Part shown: positions 17,409 to 26,078 of the stretch, piece after piece | Layout: each line of letters opens with the position of its first letter | How positions within the stretch are numbered: position 1 is the first letter of the stretch | NCBI RefSeq assembly: GCF_900659635.1 | Contig: NZ_CAACVB010000025.1 | Coordinates: 1-57,606, forward strand | Direction: 5' to 3' | From: Actinomadura roseirufa | GTDB taxonomy: Bacteria; Actinomycetota; Actinomycetes; Streptosporangiales; Streptosporangiaceae | DNA length: 57,606 nucleotides | Notes under the pieces: model-generated | Told to the model about the DNA's origin: nothing | Seen by the model: only the letters and a program-made list of their open reading frames with translations | The model's database searches: none | Program-made: the position numbers and the translations under genes

Positions 17409-18224
17409 TCAGGGGAGTTCTAGGGGGAGTTTCATGCCGTCGAGGGTTCGAGGGCAGGGGCAGGTGCGTTCGGCGGGCAGGGAGGCGATCACGTCCGTTA
17501 CGAGGGTGCGTAGGCGGTCGATGTTCTCGCCGAAGACGCGGTAGACCTCTTCCATGGTGACTCCCTCGCCCTCTTCGACGCCGGCGTCGAAGTCGGTGAC
17601 GAGGCAGAGGGGCGTGTAGCAGAGGGCCAGTTCGCGGGCCAGGACGGCTTCGGGGTGGCCGGTCATGCCGATCAGGGTCCAGCCCTGGGCGGCGAACCAC
17701 TTCGACTCGGCGCGGGTGGAGAAGCGGGGGCCTTCGATGACGACGAGGGTGCCGCCGTCGACCGGGGGCCAGCCTGCCGTCCGCGCGGAGGCGAGGACGG
17801 TTTGGCGGCCGGCGGGGCAGTAGGGGTCGGAGAACGAGATGTGGATCGCGGCGCCGTCGTCGTAGTAGGTCTGCGTGCGGTTCCGGGTGCGGTCGGTGAG
17901 CTGGTCGGGGACGGCCAGCGTGCCGGGGCCGTGGTCGGGGGTCAGGGAGCCGACGGCGCTCGGGGCGAGGACCTGGCGGACGCCGAGGGAGCGCAGCGCC
18001 CACAGGTTGGCGCGGTAGGGGATGCGGTGCGGGGGGAAGCGGTGGTCGCGGCCGTGCCGGGGGACGAACGCGACGCGCCGGCCGGCGAGCTCACCGATCG
18101 TGATTGGGTCGCTCGGCGGGCCGTAGGGCGTGTCGACGATGACCTCTTCGGCGTCGTCGAGGAAGGAGTAGAAGCCGGAGCCGCCGATGACCCCGACCTC
18201 CGCGGAACTGGAAGGAGTGGACAT
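17409..18224 (-). CDS. mtnP: S-methyl-5'-thioadenosine phosphorylase
   Basis: This 271-residue cytoplasmic enzyme belongs to purine nucleoside phosphorylase family 2. EVGVIGGSGFYSFL starts the fold, FVPRHGRDHRFPPHRIPYRAN is the phosphate- and substrate-site block, and VVIEGPRFSTRAESKWF with IGMTGHPEAVLARE is the family signature. It cleaves methylthioadenosine with phosphate to adenine and methylthioribose-1-phosphate in methionine salvage. LTDRTRNRTQTYYDDG suggests it could also take related deoxynucleosides. The ATG at 18224 was chosen because MSTPSS leads straight into the fold; a longer frame to 18329 runs through the upstream terminator hairpin. Confidence 0.88.
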   Translation of the reverse strand: MSTPSSSAEVGVIGGSGFYSFLDDAEEVIVDTPYGPPSDPITIGELAGRRVAFVPRHGRDHRFPPHRIPYRANLWALRSLGVRQVLAPSAVGSLTPDHGPGTLAVPDQLTDRTRNRTQTYYDDGAAIHISFSDPYCPAGRQTVLASARTAGWPPVDGGTLVVIEGPRFSTRAESKWFAAQGWTLIGMTGHPEAVLARELALCYTPLCLVTDFDAGVEEGEGVTMEEVYRVFGENIDRLRTLVTDVIASLPAERTCPCPRTLDGMKLPLELP

Positions 18225-18295
18225 GCCGCCGACCCTAACCACCCGCCCCCGCCCCCGGCAGAGGCGCCGCAGATTGTGGATAACTTCGCCCACGG

Positions 18296-18326
18296 AAATG
18301 GGCCCGGCCATCGGCCGGGCCCATTT
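18296..18326. terminator. Strong hairpin after the MMPL gene
   Basis: AAATGGGCCCGGCC at 18296-18309 and its exact complement at 18313-18326 form a 14-bp stem with a 3-nt loop. It lies 16 bp after the MMPL stop on the minus strand, upstream of mtnP. The A and T ends make it suitable for termination in either direction. Confidence 0.85.
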
Positions 18327-18341
18327 CACCTGTTCAGAGTG

Positions 18342-20471
18342 TCAGCCGACGGCGTCGAGAACCTTGGACGAATCGGCGGAGTGGTCTCCCTTCGAGAGCC
18401 GTCCAGGGATCCAGATGCGCCGTCCGAGGTCGTAGGACAGGGCGGGCAGCAGCAGGGAACGGACGATCAGCGTGTCGAGCAGGACGCCGAAGGCGACCAC
18501 GAAGCCCATCTCGGCCATGGCGACCAGCGGCAGGGTCGCGAGGGCGGTGAAGGTGGCGGCCAGGACGAATCCCGCGGAGGTGATGACGCCGCCGGTGACG
18601 GTGAGGCCGCGCTGGATGCCGCGGCGGGTGCCGTGGGTCTGGGACTCCTCCCGGACGCGGTGCATCAGGAAGATGTTGTAGTCGACGCCGAGCGCGACCA
18701 GGAAGATGAAGGCCAGCAGCGGGAACACGGTGTCGGTGCCCTCGAAGCCGAAGGCGTGCCGGAAGATCAGCGCGCAGGCGCCGAGCGAGGCCAGGAACGA
18801 CAGGACCACGGTGCCCATCATCAGCAGCGGCGCGACCAGGGCGCGCAGCAGCAGGATGAGGATCAGGAACACCACCGCGAGCACGATCGGGATGATGACC
18901 TTGTTGTCGCGGTCTGCCGCGCGGTTGATGTCCAGGTTGATGGCGGTGACGCCGCCGACCTTCGCCTCGGCGGACGGGACGGTGTGCACGGTGTCGCGGA
19001 GCCGGTCGATCGTCTTCTGGGCGGCCCGGCTGTCGGCGGGGTCGCGGAGGGTGGCCTCGTACTGGACCAGGCCGTTCGCCGTGACCGGGCGGCTGAGCTC
19101 GGCGACGCCCGGCGTCCCGGAGACGGCCGCCGCGACCGGTCGCGAGGCGGACGCCTTGGCGATGACGACGGCGGGGGCGCCGGAACCGGCGGGGAAGTGG
19201 CGGGCGACGGCCTCGGAGCCGACGATGGAGTCGGGGCGTCCGGTGAACTGGCCCGCGTCCGACAGGCCCTCGGCCTTGAGCGAGCCCAGGCCGAAGGTAA
19301 GGGCGAGCAGTCCCACCGAGGTGAGGGCCCAGAGCGCGCGCGGGTGCTTGCCCACCAGGCCGGCGACGCGGCTCCAGATGCCGTGCTCGGACTCGAACGC
19401 GTCGGGGTCGAGGTACTTGGCGTCGTAGCGGGGCACCAGCGGCCAGAACAGCCAGCGGCCGGCTATGACCAGGAGGGCGGGCAGGAGGGTGGTCATGGCC
19501 GCGAGGGCGGTGAGGACGCCGACCGCGGCGACCGGGCCCATGCCCGCGGTGGAGTTCATCTCGGCGGCGAGCAGGCAGAGCAGGCCGACGGCGACGGTCG
19601 CGGCGGAGGCGATGACGGCGGGCGCGGCGCGGTGCAGCGCGAAGGCCATGGCCTCGTGGCGGTCGTCGTGCCGGTGCAGCTCCTCGCGGTAGCGGGCGAC
19701 GAGCAGCAGGGCGTAGTCGGTGGCGACGCCGAAGACCAGGACGGTCAGGATGCCCGAGCTCTGCGCGTTGACGGTCAGCCCGGCGTTCTTGGCCAGCAGG
19801 TACACGACGGACTGCGCGAGGACCAGGGCGAAGACCGCGCTGAGCACGGGGACGAACCACAGCGTGGGGCTGCGGTAGATGATCAGCAGCAGGACGATGA
19901 CGACGAGGCCGGCGGCCATGAGCAGGAAGCCGTCCAGGCTCTTGAAGACCTCGAACTGGTCGGCGGCGCCGCCCGCGGGGCCGGTGACGTGCGCGTCCAG
20001 TCCGGGTGGGCCCCGCTTGACCAGGTCGCGGGCGTCGGCGACGGCGTCGGTGATGTCGTCGCTCAGGATCGGGACGAGGGTCTGCAGCGCCTTGCCGTCG
20101 GCAGAGGGGAAGGGGCCTTGGGCCTGCTGGGCACCGGGCAGCTTGCCCAGGGCGGGCAGGTCGGCGGCGGCCTTGGCGCGGTCCGCCGGGGTGATGCCGC
20201 CGGCGCGCTCGTAGACGATGACGGCGAGCGCCGTCTCGTCCTTGCGGAACTGTTCCTGCAGCTTGACGACGCGGGTCGACTCGGCGCCGCCGGGCAGCCA
20301 GTTGACGGCGTCGTTCTTCTGGACGTCCTTGATCTTTCCGGCGAGCGGGCCGAGGGCGGCCAGCAGGATGATCCACAGGACCAGGACGGCCCACTTGGCG
20401 CGCCGGCCGGCGATCAGCCGGGCCAGCCGGTGGGTCGGGGGACTGGGGGACGCCGGGCTCGGTGCACTCAT
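18342..20471 (-). CDS. MMPL/RND family transporter
   Basis: This 709-residue membrane protein has the duplicated RND layout: helix 1 (WAVLVLWIILLAALGPLAG), an extracytoplasmic loop, five helices, then a second copy. GVATDYALLLVARYREEL in the first half and LGVDYNIFLMHRVREES in the second are the MMPL signature with the proton-relay Asp and Tyr. It probably exports lipids, siderophores or drugs using the proton gradient. ATG 20471 was chosen since AGGAGAAGG precedes it by four bases. A strong hairpin follows, so it is monocistronic. Two possible operator elements lie upstream at 20506-20548. Confidence 0.9.
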   Translation of the reverse strand: MSAPSPASPSPPTHRLARLIAGRRAKWAVLVLWIILLAALGPLAGKIKDVQKNDAVNWLPGGAESTRVVKLQEQFRKDETALAVIVYERAGGITPADRAKAAADLPALGKLPGAQQAQGPFPSADGKALQTLVPILSDDITDAVADARDLVKRGPPGLDAHVTGPAGGAADQFEVFKSLDGFLLMAAGLVVIVLLLIIYRSPTLWFVPVLSAVFALVLAQSVVYLLAKNAGLTVNAQSSGILTVLVFGVATDYALLLVARYREELHRHDDRHEAMAFALHRAAPAVIASAATVAVGLLCLLAAEMNSTAGMGPVAAVGVLTALAAMTTLLPALLVIAGRWLFWPLVPRYDAKYLDPDAFESEHGIWSRVAGLVGKHPRALWALTSVGLLALTFGLGSLKAEGLSDAGQFTGRPDSIVGSEAVARHFPAGSGAPAVVIAKASASRPVAAAVSGTPGVAELSRPVTANGLVQYEATLRDPADSRAAQKTIDRLRDTVHTVPSAEAKVGGVTAINLDINRAADRDNKVIIPIVLAVVFLILILLLRALVAPLLMMGTVVLSFLASLGACALIFRHAFGFEGTDTVFPLLAFIFLVALGVDYNIFLMHRVREESQTHGTRRGIQRGLTVTGGVITSAGFVLAATFTALATLPLVAMAEMGFVVAFGVLLDTLIVRSLLLPALSYDLGRRIWIPGRLSKGDHSADSSKVLDAVG

Positions 20472-20505
20472 GGTTCCTTCTCCTGTGGGGGGCATGAGCC
20501 GGAGG

Positions 20506-20548
20506 GTCGCGATACGTCGCGATATCGGGACTGTCTCGACGTACGAGA
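20506..20548. promoter_or_regulatory. Repeat elements upstream of the MMPL gene
   Basis: GTCGCGATA occurs twice with a 10-bp period (20506-20514 and 20516-20524), followed by TCTCG-ACGTA-CGAGA at 20534-20548, a 5-bp inverted repeat. They lie 35-77 bp upstream of the MMPL start, where a TetR-type repressor of such transporters would bind. No regulator gene is adjacent. A further direct repeat CTCGAAAAT occurs at 20598 and 20632. Confidence 0.4.
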
Positions 20549-21049
20549 AGCGTCAGGTGCCATCGCGACCGTGACGGATGCCACGCATTCCGAGCTTCTC
20601 GAAAATAGAGCTAAGAAGAGACGGTCGTATCCTCGAAAATGGCCATGGCCCGTTCAGGGGATGCCGTCGTTTCCGTCGCTTTCTTTCGTCCAGACCATCG
20701 TCATGGGACGAAGACCCCTCACGCGTCGGGCGTGAGATGCGAGCGTTCCTACCTCGTGCGACGCAGGGAGGGAGGCGATGATCGCCCAGGAGATGTAGGA
20801 CGGGCCGACCCCGATGAGCGGCAGGGAGGACCTTCGCCGTGGGGACCCCTAGGGGATCGGCCCTAGGGATGGCTCCACGCTGCTTCGGATGTCGCGGAGC
20901 GCGCGCGAGATGACGCCGGGGGTTGGTCTCCACGGGGAGTACTCGCCCGGTCCGCCCCGGGTCGGACGTCGTCCGGGCACGCCAAAGCCGAGGGACCTCC
21001 TACCGGACCTTGGTCGGGCGGCGATCCCCCGGCTGTCGTTGGGGGAAGG
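20549..21049. other. Gene-free interval between MMPL and fmdB genes
   Basis: About 500 bp with no supported gene. Small frames on both strands have no motifs. It holds the CTCGAAAAT direct repeat noted above and a CCTAGGGGATCGGCCCTAGGG near-palindrome around 20845-20868. Nothing else is recognised. Confidence 0.4.
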
Positions 21050-21406
21050 TCAGGCGACCTTCTCGGACGACGACGAGGACGTGCTCGCCGGCGTGGTGGA
21101 CGACGAGGACGAGGACGACGAGGAGTCGCCGCCCGAGGCCGGCGTCGACGCGGCCGTGTCGGACTTGCCCGACTCGCCGCCGGAGGAGGATCCGTTGGAC
21201 GAGGACGTCACGGTCGAGGTCTTGCCGGAGCCGCGGCTGTCGGTGCGGTAGAAGCCCGACCCCTTGAAGATGATCCCCGCGGCGGAGAAGACCTTGCGGA
21301 GCTTGCCCTGGCACGCCGGGCAGTCGGTCAGCGCGTCGTCGCTGAACTTCTGCACGACCTCAAGAGGCTCGCCGCACTCGGTGCAAACGTACTGATACGT
21401 CGGCAC
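21050..21406 (-). CDS. FmdB family zinc ribbon protein with Ser-rich tail
   Basis: From the GTG at 21406 (AGGAGG six bases upstream) this 118-residue protein starts PTYQYVCTECGEPLEVVQ and continues ALTDCPACQGKLRKVFSAAGI, a two-CxxC regulatory zinc ribbon of the FmdB/CxxC_CxxC_SSSS family. GIIFKGSGFYRTDSR closes the domain. The remaining half is a Ser/Thr/Gly low-complexity tail. The family name comes from a putative formamidase regulator; real function is unclear. It precedes the conserved galU region on the opposite strand, as in many actinobacteria. Confidence 0.88.
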   Translation of the reverse strand: MPTYQYVCTECGEPLEVVQKFSDDALTDCPACQGKLRKVFSAAGIIFKGSGFYRTDSRGSGKTSTVTSSSNGSSSGGESGKSDTAASTPASGGDSSSSSSSSSTTPASTSSSSSEKVA

Positions 21407-21594
21407 GGTTCCTCCTCGCTGACTCAGCCGGGTGGAATCCGGACTGGCACTCACTTTGAACGACTGCTAATGGTACCCATGCGTTGAACAGGATTCGTCC
21501 CCGGTCTGTTCCCTGCGCCCGGAGGAGGCCGCCTGCGCGCGCGCCGCCCCGCTTCTCCCGCGGCCCACCGCGTGGAATTCCCCATGGGCTCGTT

Positions 21595-23079
21595 TCAGCC
21601 TCCCGTCTCCCCGAACCAGCCGGCCAGCTTGCCTTGCCGGCTGACCGCGCGCAGGCGGCGTTCGGTGGCCTCGCGGGCGGCCTCGGTGGTCACGACCAGG
21701 AGCGTGTCGCCCGACTGGAGCGGTGTGGTGTGCTCCGGGACGAAGCTCGACCCGTCCCGGACCACGAGGGTGACCGAGGACCCCTGCGGCAGCCGGAGCT
21801 CGAAGATCTCCACGCCGCTCAGCCGGGAGTCGGACGGGATCCTGACCTCCAGCAGGTCGGCGTGCAGCTCCTCCAGCGGCGCGGCCTCGACGTCCAGCTC
21901 GCGGGTCTGCTCGTCGCTCTCCAGCCGGCACCAGCGCGCGACCAGCGGCAGCGTCGGCCCCTGGAGCAGCGTGAACAGCACGACGATCGTGAAGACGATG
22001 GCGAAGATCCGGTCGGCCTCCGGGACGTTCTTCACCATCGGGATGGTGGCGAGGACGATCGGGACCGCGCCGCGCAGCCCCGCCCAGGACGCGAAGACCT
22101 TCTCGCCCCACGACAACTTGAACCCGATCGAGGACAGCACGACCGACACCGGGCGCGCCACGAGCAGCAGGACGAACCCGATGACGAGGGCGGGGACGAC
22201 CTGGCCGGGCAGTTCGCCGGGCGAGGCCAGCAGGCCCAGCATCACGAACAGGCCGATCTGGGCCAGCCAGCCGATGCCTTCGGCGAACCCGCGGGTCGCG
22301 GGACGGTGCGGGAGCCGGGCGTTGCCGAGGACGAGCGCGCTGACGTACACGGCGAGGAACCCGCTGGAGTGCAGCAGGCTCGCGGCGCCGTACGCCCCGA
22401 CCGACAGCGACAGCACCGCGATCGGGTAGAGGCCGGACGCGGGCAGCGCGACGCGGCGCAGCGCCTGGGCGCCGAGCCAGCCGATCGCGATGCCGACCAG
22501 CCCGCCGACGGCCAGCTCGTACACCATGACGGCGACCAGCTCGAGGAGGTTGGGGGCGGAGGCGCGGGCGCTGAGCGTGACCACGATGATCACGACGGGT
22601 GCGTCGTTGAAGCCGGACTCGGCCTCCAGCAGCCCGGTGAGCCGGGACGGCAGCGGCAGCCGGCGCAGCACCGAGAACACGGCCGCCGCGTCGGTCGGCG
22701 CGAGCACCGCGGCGAGCAGGAACGCCGGGCGCCAGTCCATGCCGAGCAGCCCGATGGCGGCGCCCGCCACCACGCCGATGCTGATCAGCGTGCCGATGGT
22801 CGACACGCTGAGCGCGGCGGGGACGGACGGCCGGACGTGCCGCCAGCTGGTGGTGATGCCGCCCTCGGCCAGGATCAGGACGAGGGCGGCGAGGCCGAGC
22901 GTCTCCGCGAGCTCGGCGTTGTCGAAGTCGATGTGGAGGGGGCCGGACTCGCCGATGAGGAGGCCGAGTCCCATGTAGGCCAGGAGGGTGGGCAGACCCG
23001 CCTGGTGGGACAGCCTGACCGCGATGATCGCGCTGAGTACGAGCGTGGCCCCGAGGAGTAGCCAGATGTCGAGGTGCAC
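21595..23079 (-). CDS. Potassium/proton antiporter (CPA1 with TrkA-C domain)
   Basis: This 494-residue protein has about 12 transmembrane helices with the CPA motifs LLAYMGLGLLIGESG, AAVLAPTDAAAVFSVLR and EAESGFNDAPVVIIV. The APTDAAA and ESGFND segments hold the ion-binding Asp residues. Residues about 405-490 form a soluble TrkA-C/RCK-C domain (LEVRIPSDSRLSGVEIFELRLP). The combination is that of NhaP2/CvrA-type K+/H+ antiporters, which expel K+ and adjust cytoplasmic pH. The GTG start follows AAGGGCGGG. Gene orientation and an independent AT-rich upstream region (23080-23160) suggest its own promoter. Confidence 0.88.
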   Translation of the reverse strand: MHLDIWLLLGATLVLSAIIAVRLSHQAGLPTLLAYMGLGLLIGESGPLHIDFDNAELAETLGLAALVLILAEGGITTSWRHVRPSVPAALSVSTIGTLISIGVVAGAAIGLLGMDWRPAFLLAAVLAPTDAAAVFSVLRRLPLPSRLTGLLEAESGFNDAPVVIIVVTLSARASAPNLLELVAVMVYELAVGGLVGIAIGWLGAQALRRVALPASGLYPIAVLSLSVGAYGAASLLHSSGFLAVYVSALVLGNARLPHRPATRGFAEGIGWLAQIGLFVMLGLLASPGELPGQVVPALVIGFVLLLVARPVSVVLSSIGFKLSWGEKVFASWAGLRGAVPIVLATIPMVKNVPEADRIFAIVFTIVVLFTLLQGPTLPLVARWCRLESDEQTRELDVEAAPLEELHADLLEVRIPSDSRLSGVEIFELRLPQGSSVTLVVRDGSSFVPEHTTPLQSGDTLLVVTTEAAREATERRLRAVSRQGKLAGWFGETGG

Positions 23080-23182
23080 ATCCCGCCCTTCGGGGTCGTC
23101 AAAGTTGAATGTTGAGCAATCCTATAGATTCAGCGACGAATTGTACATTTAACGTTGATGGATCGGGTGTCCCGGCCGTGCT

Positions 23183-24175
23183 CTACCGGCGTCTGACGTG
23201 CGGATCTACCCCGTTGACCACGTTCTGCACGTCCCGTCCCTCCACCGCCGCCACGACGTTGTCGCGCACCACCGAGACGATCGCCAGCTGGGCCTGGACG
23301 GTGGTCCCCGCGACGTGCGGGGACAGCAGGACGTTCTCGTGCGAGCGCAGCGGGTGGTCCGCGGCGGGGGGCTCGTCCTCGAACACGTCCAGCGCGGCGC
23401 CCGCGAGCCGCCCGGACTCCAGCGCGGCCAGGACGGCGGCGTCGGGCGCGATGCCCCCGCGCGCCACGTTGACCAGCAGGGCGTTCGCGGGCAGCAGGGC
23501 GAGCCGGTCGGGCCCGATCAGCCCGCGGGTCTCGTCGTTGAGCGGCAGGGCGAGGACGAGGATGTCGGAGGTGGCCAGCAGGTCGTCCAGCTCGCGGTAG
23601 GTAGCGGGCGCCTCCGGGCGGGGGCGCCGCGTCCAGTAGGAGACCGCGCAGCCCAGCGCCGCGAACAGGCGCGCCGCCTCCGCGCCGACGGCCCCGAAGC
23701 CGGCGATCCCGACCCGCTGCGTATGGATCTCGCGGGGTCCGCGCGCGAGCAGGTCGAGCTGCGGCCACCCGCCCGCGCGCACGGCGCGGTCGCTCCACAC
23801 GAGGTCGCGGCACAGCGCGAACGCGGCGCCGACGGCCCACTCGGCCACCCCGCGCGCGTTGGCGCCCGCCGCGTTCGCCAGCGGCACCCCGCCGGCGGCG
23901 AGGCCCGCGACGTCGATGCCGTCGATCCCGACCGCGGGAATCTGGACGAACGCCAGCCGCGGCGCGGCGGCCACGGCCGCGGCGTCCATCGTCAGCCGGC
24001 CGGTGAAGTCGCCGATCACGACCTCGGCGCCGCCGGAGAGCGCGGCGTGCAGGCCCGCGCGGTCCCTGGTCCGCGGGAACGTCACCTCGACGGCCCCGTC
24101 GAGGTGCGCGAACAGCCCGCGCACGAGGTCCTCCCCGAGCGGGGAGAGGCACAGGACCTGCCACGGAGCCGTCAT
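23183..24175 (-). CDS. D-2-hydroxyacid dehydrogenase
   Basis: This 330-residue NAD-dependent enzyme has a catalytic domain split around a Rossmann domain. QRVGIAGFGAVGAEAARLF is the GxGxxG dinucleotide site (about residues 157-170). NVARGGIAPDAAVLAALESGRLAGAALDVFEDEP contains the catalytic Arg and Glu, and LLSPHVAGTT the catalytic His. It reduces a 2-keto acid or oxidises a D-2-hydroxy acid; substrate is not evident. GGAGG stands nine bases before the ATG. It is followed on the same strand by the antiporter with 103 bp between. Confidence 0.88.
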   Translation of the reverse strand: MTAPWQVLCLSPLGEDLVRGLFAHLDGAVEVTFPRTRDRAGLHAALSGGAEVVIGDFTGRLTMDAAAVAAAPRLAFVQIPAVGIDGIDVAGLAAGGVPLANAAGANARGVAEWAVGAAFALCRDLVWSDRAVRAGGWPQLDLLARGPREIHTQRVGIAGFGAVGAEAARLFAALGCAVSYWTRRPRPEAPATYRELDDLLATSDILVLALPLNDETRGLIGPDRLALLPANALLVNVARGGIAPDAAVLAALESGRLAGAALDVFEDEPPAADHPLRSHENVLLSPHVAGTTVQAQLAIVSVVRDNVVAAVEGRDVQNVVNGVDPHVRRR

Positions 24176-24320
24176 GCCGAGAACCTCCGGGTGCGCGTCG
24201 GGCCGGACCGCGCCCCCTATGTCGCGATCTTGCCTTTCCTCACCTTATGCGCTGCTCGTCCGAACGGGTCCCGGCGGACCGCGCCGCCGGACGCGCGCAG
24301 CCGGACGCGCGGGGCCGTCC

Positions 24321-24902
24321 TCAGCCGAACCGGACCAGGCCCTCCGACGGGGTCGCCGCCGCGCGGACGCGCCGGTCGTGCGGCTCGGCGGGCACGGAGT
24401 CCACCAGTTCCGAGTCGTACAGGAGGCCCACCGTCAGGATCGCGGGGCCGACCCGTGCGAGGACCCGGTCGTAGGAGCCGCCGCCGCGTCCGAGACGCAT
24501 GCCCGTCCGGTCGACCGCGAGCGCGGGCACCAGCACGACGTCGGCGCTCGCCACGGCGCCCGTCCCGCGCGGCGGCTCGGTCGGCTCCAGCAGGCCGCGC
24601 GCCCCCGGCGCGAGCGAGTCGGGCCCCTCGTAGGACGCCCAGTCGAGGTCGTCGTCCGGGAGGAGCCTCGGCAGCAGGACGTACGCGCCGCGCTTCCACA
24701 GCGCGAACAGCAGGCTCCGAGTTTCGGGTTCCGTGCCCACAGAGACGTAGGCCGCGATCGTCCCGGCCATCTCCACCTCGGGAACGGCGAGCAGCGCGTC
24801 GCGCAGTGACCGTCCGGCAGCGGAGCGTGCCTCATCTCCCAGGTCTGCGCGGTTTTCCAGGAGTTCCGCACGGAGGCGGGTCTTCGTAACTATGTCGTGC
24901 AC
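24321..24902 (-). CDS. 5-formyltetrahydrofolate cyclo-ligase
   Basis: This 193-residue enzyme converts 5-formyl-THF to 5,10-methenyl-THF using ATP. The N-terminal KTRLRAELLENRADLG helix, EMAGTIAAYVSVGTEPETRSLL and the signature GMRLGRGGGSYDRVLAR (ATP/phosphate loop) match the family throughout. GTG 24902 was chosen: it gives the normal length, whereas the frame continuing to 25400 is antisense to galU. Only 33 bp separate it from galU on the other strand, so the two share a compact divergent promoter. Confidence 0.9.
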   Translation of the reverse strand: MHDIVTKTRLRAELLENRADLGDEARSAAGRSLRDALLAVPEVEMAGTIAAYVSVGTEPETRSLLFALWKRGAYVLLPRLLPDDDLDWASYEGPDSLAPGARGLLEPTEPPRGTGAVASADVVLVPALAVDRTGMRLGRGGGSYDRVLARVGPAILTVGLLYDSELVDSVPAEPHDRRVRAAATPSEGLVRFG

Positions 24903-24935
24903 GCTCTCGTCCTCATGGATGACTAGGGTCTCTAC

Positions 24936-25841
24936 ATGGCCGACATTGCACCTGTACTCAAGGCGGTCGTCCCGGCGGCCGGCCTCGGTACCCGATTCTT
25001 GCCCGCCACCAAGGCGACTCCAAAGGAAATGCTGCCCGTCGTCGACAAACCGGCGATCCAGTACGTCGTAGAGGAGGCGGTCGACGCCGGCCTCAACGAC
25101 GTCCTGATGGTCACCGGACGCAGCAAGCGGTCCATCGAGGACCACTTCGACCGGGCCTACGAGCTGGAGGAGGCGCTGCGCGCCAAGGGCGACGACGGGC
25201 GGCTCGCCGCCGTCCGCGAGTCCAGCGAGCTGGCGATCATGCACTACGTCCGGCAGGGCGAGCCGCGCGGCCTCGGCCACGCGGTGCACTGCGCCCGCCA
25301 GCACGTCGGGAACGAGCCGTTCGCCGTGCTGCTCGGCGACGACATGATCGACGCCCGGGACCAGCTGCTCAAGCGCATGATCGAGGTGCGCGGTGAGCAC
25401 GGTGGCAGCGTCGTGGCGCTCATGGAGGTGGAACCCGACCAGGTGTCGGCCTACGGCTGCGCCGCGATCGAGGCCACCGGCGAGGACGACGTCGTCCGGA
25501 TCAGCGACCTCGTCGAGAAGCCCGCCGTCGAGGAGGCGCCGAGCAACTGGATCATCATCGGCCGGTACGTCTGCGACCCCGCGGTGTTCGACGTGCTGGA
25601 GAAGACCCCGCCCGGTCGCGGCGGCGAGATCCAGCTGACCGACGCGCTGCGCACCCTCGCCGACCTGCCCGCCGACCAGGGCGGCGGTGTGTACGGGGTG
25701 AAGTTCCGGGGACGCCGCTACGACACGGGCAACAAGCTGGAGTACCTGCGCACCGTCGTGCAGTTCGCCTCCGAGCGCCCCGACCTCGCACCGGAGTTCA
25801 TGCCGTGGCTAAGAGAGTTCGTCAAGCAGCACGAAGCCTGA
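24936..25841 (+). CDS. galU: UTP-glucose-1-phosphate uridylyltransferase
   Basis: This 301-residue enzyme starts KAVVPAAGLGTRFLPATKA, the nucleotide-binding loop with the catalytic Arg, and continues PKEMLPVVDKPAIQYVVEEA, a GalU hallmark. LLGDDMI (metal-binding Asp) and VEKPAVEEAPSNWIIIGRYV follow. It makes UDP-glucose for cell-wall and capsular glycans and trehalose. The gene begins the galU-glp-rimJ-glpR block conserved in actinobacteria. Confidence 0.95.
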   Translation: MADIAPVLKAVVPAAGLGTRFLPATKATPKEMLPVVDKPAIQYVVEEAVDAGLNDVLMVTGRSKRSIEDHFDRAYELEEALRAKGDDGRLAAVRESSELAIMHYVRQGEPRGLGHAVHCARQHVGNEPFAVLLGDDMIDARDQLLKRMIEVRGEHGGSVVALMEVEPDQVSAYGCAAIEATGEDDVVRISDLVEKPAVEEAPSNWIIIGRYVCDPAVFDVLEKTPPGRGGEIQLTDALRTLADLPADQGGGVYGVKFRGRRYDTGNKLEYLRTVVQFASERPDLAPEFMPWLREFVKQHEA

Positions 25842-26078
25842 CCCAAAACCAGGCGCGCGCCGGACGGCGGTGATACGCATGGTCCGGTCGGGCCCACTCC
25901 GGACGGACCGGCTTCACGAGCGGCCTCAGCAGTCACGCGAGCGCGTGACCGGCCCGGGGAGGCGCCGCCGCGGGCGAGCCTTCCCGGGCCGATCGCGGGA
26001 CGACGCCGCGCTCGCACGAGCACGGTCAGGTGCGAGCCGCAAGGCGAGCGCACGGGCCGGGATTGAGAAAATGCAGTC
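25842..26078. other. Intergenic region between galU and glp
   Basis: This 237-bp stretch is rich in GCGAGC words and short inverted repeats. The 19-mer GAGCGCGTGACCGGCCCGG at 25939-25957 also occurs at 9331-9349 in another intergenic region. AAAATGC just before 26079 is AT-rich against the background. No gene is supported; it probably holds the glp promoter and leader. Confidence 0.4.

Noticed and set aside
17655..20735. Open frame of more than 1000 codons on the plus strand
   Set aside because: It is antisense to mtnP and the MMPL gene, whose motifs are unmistakable; the length reflects lack of stops in GC-rich DNA.
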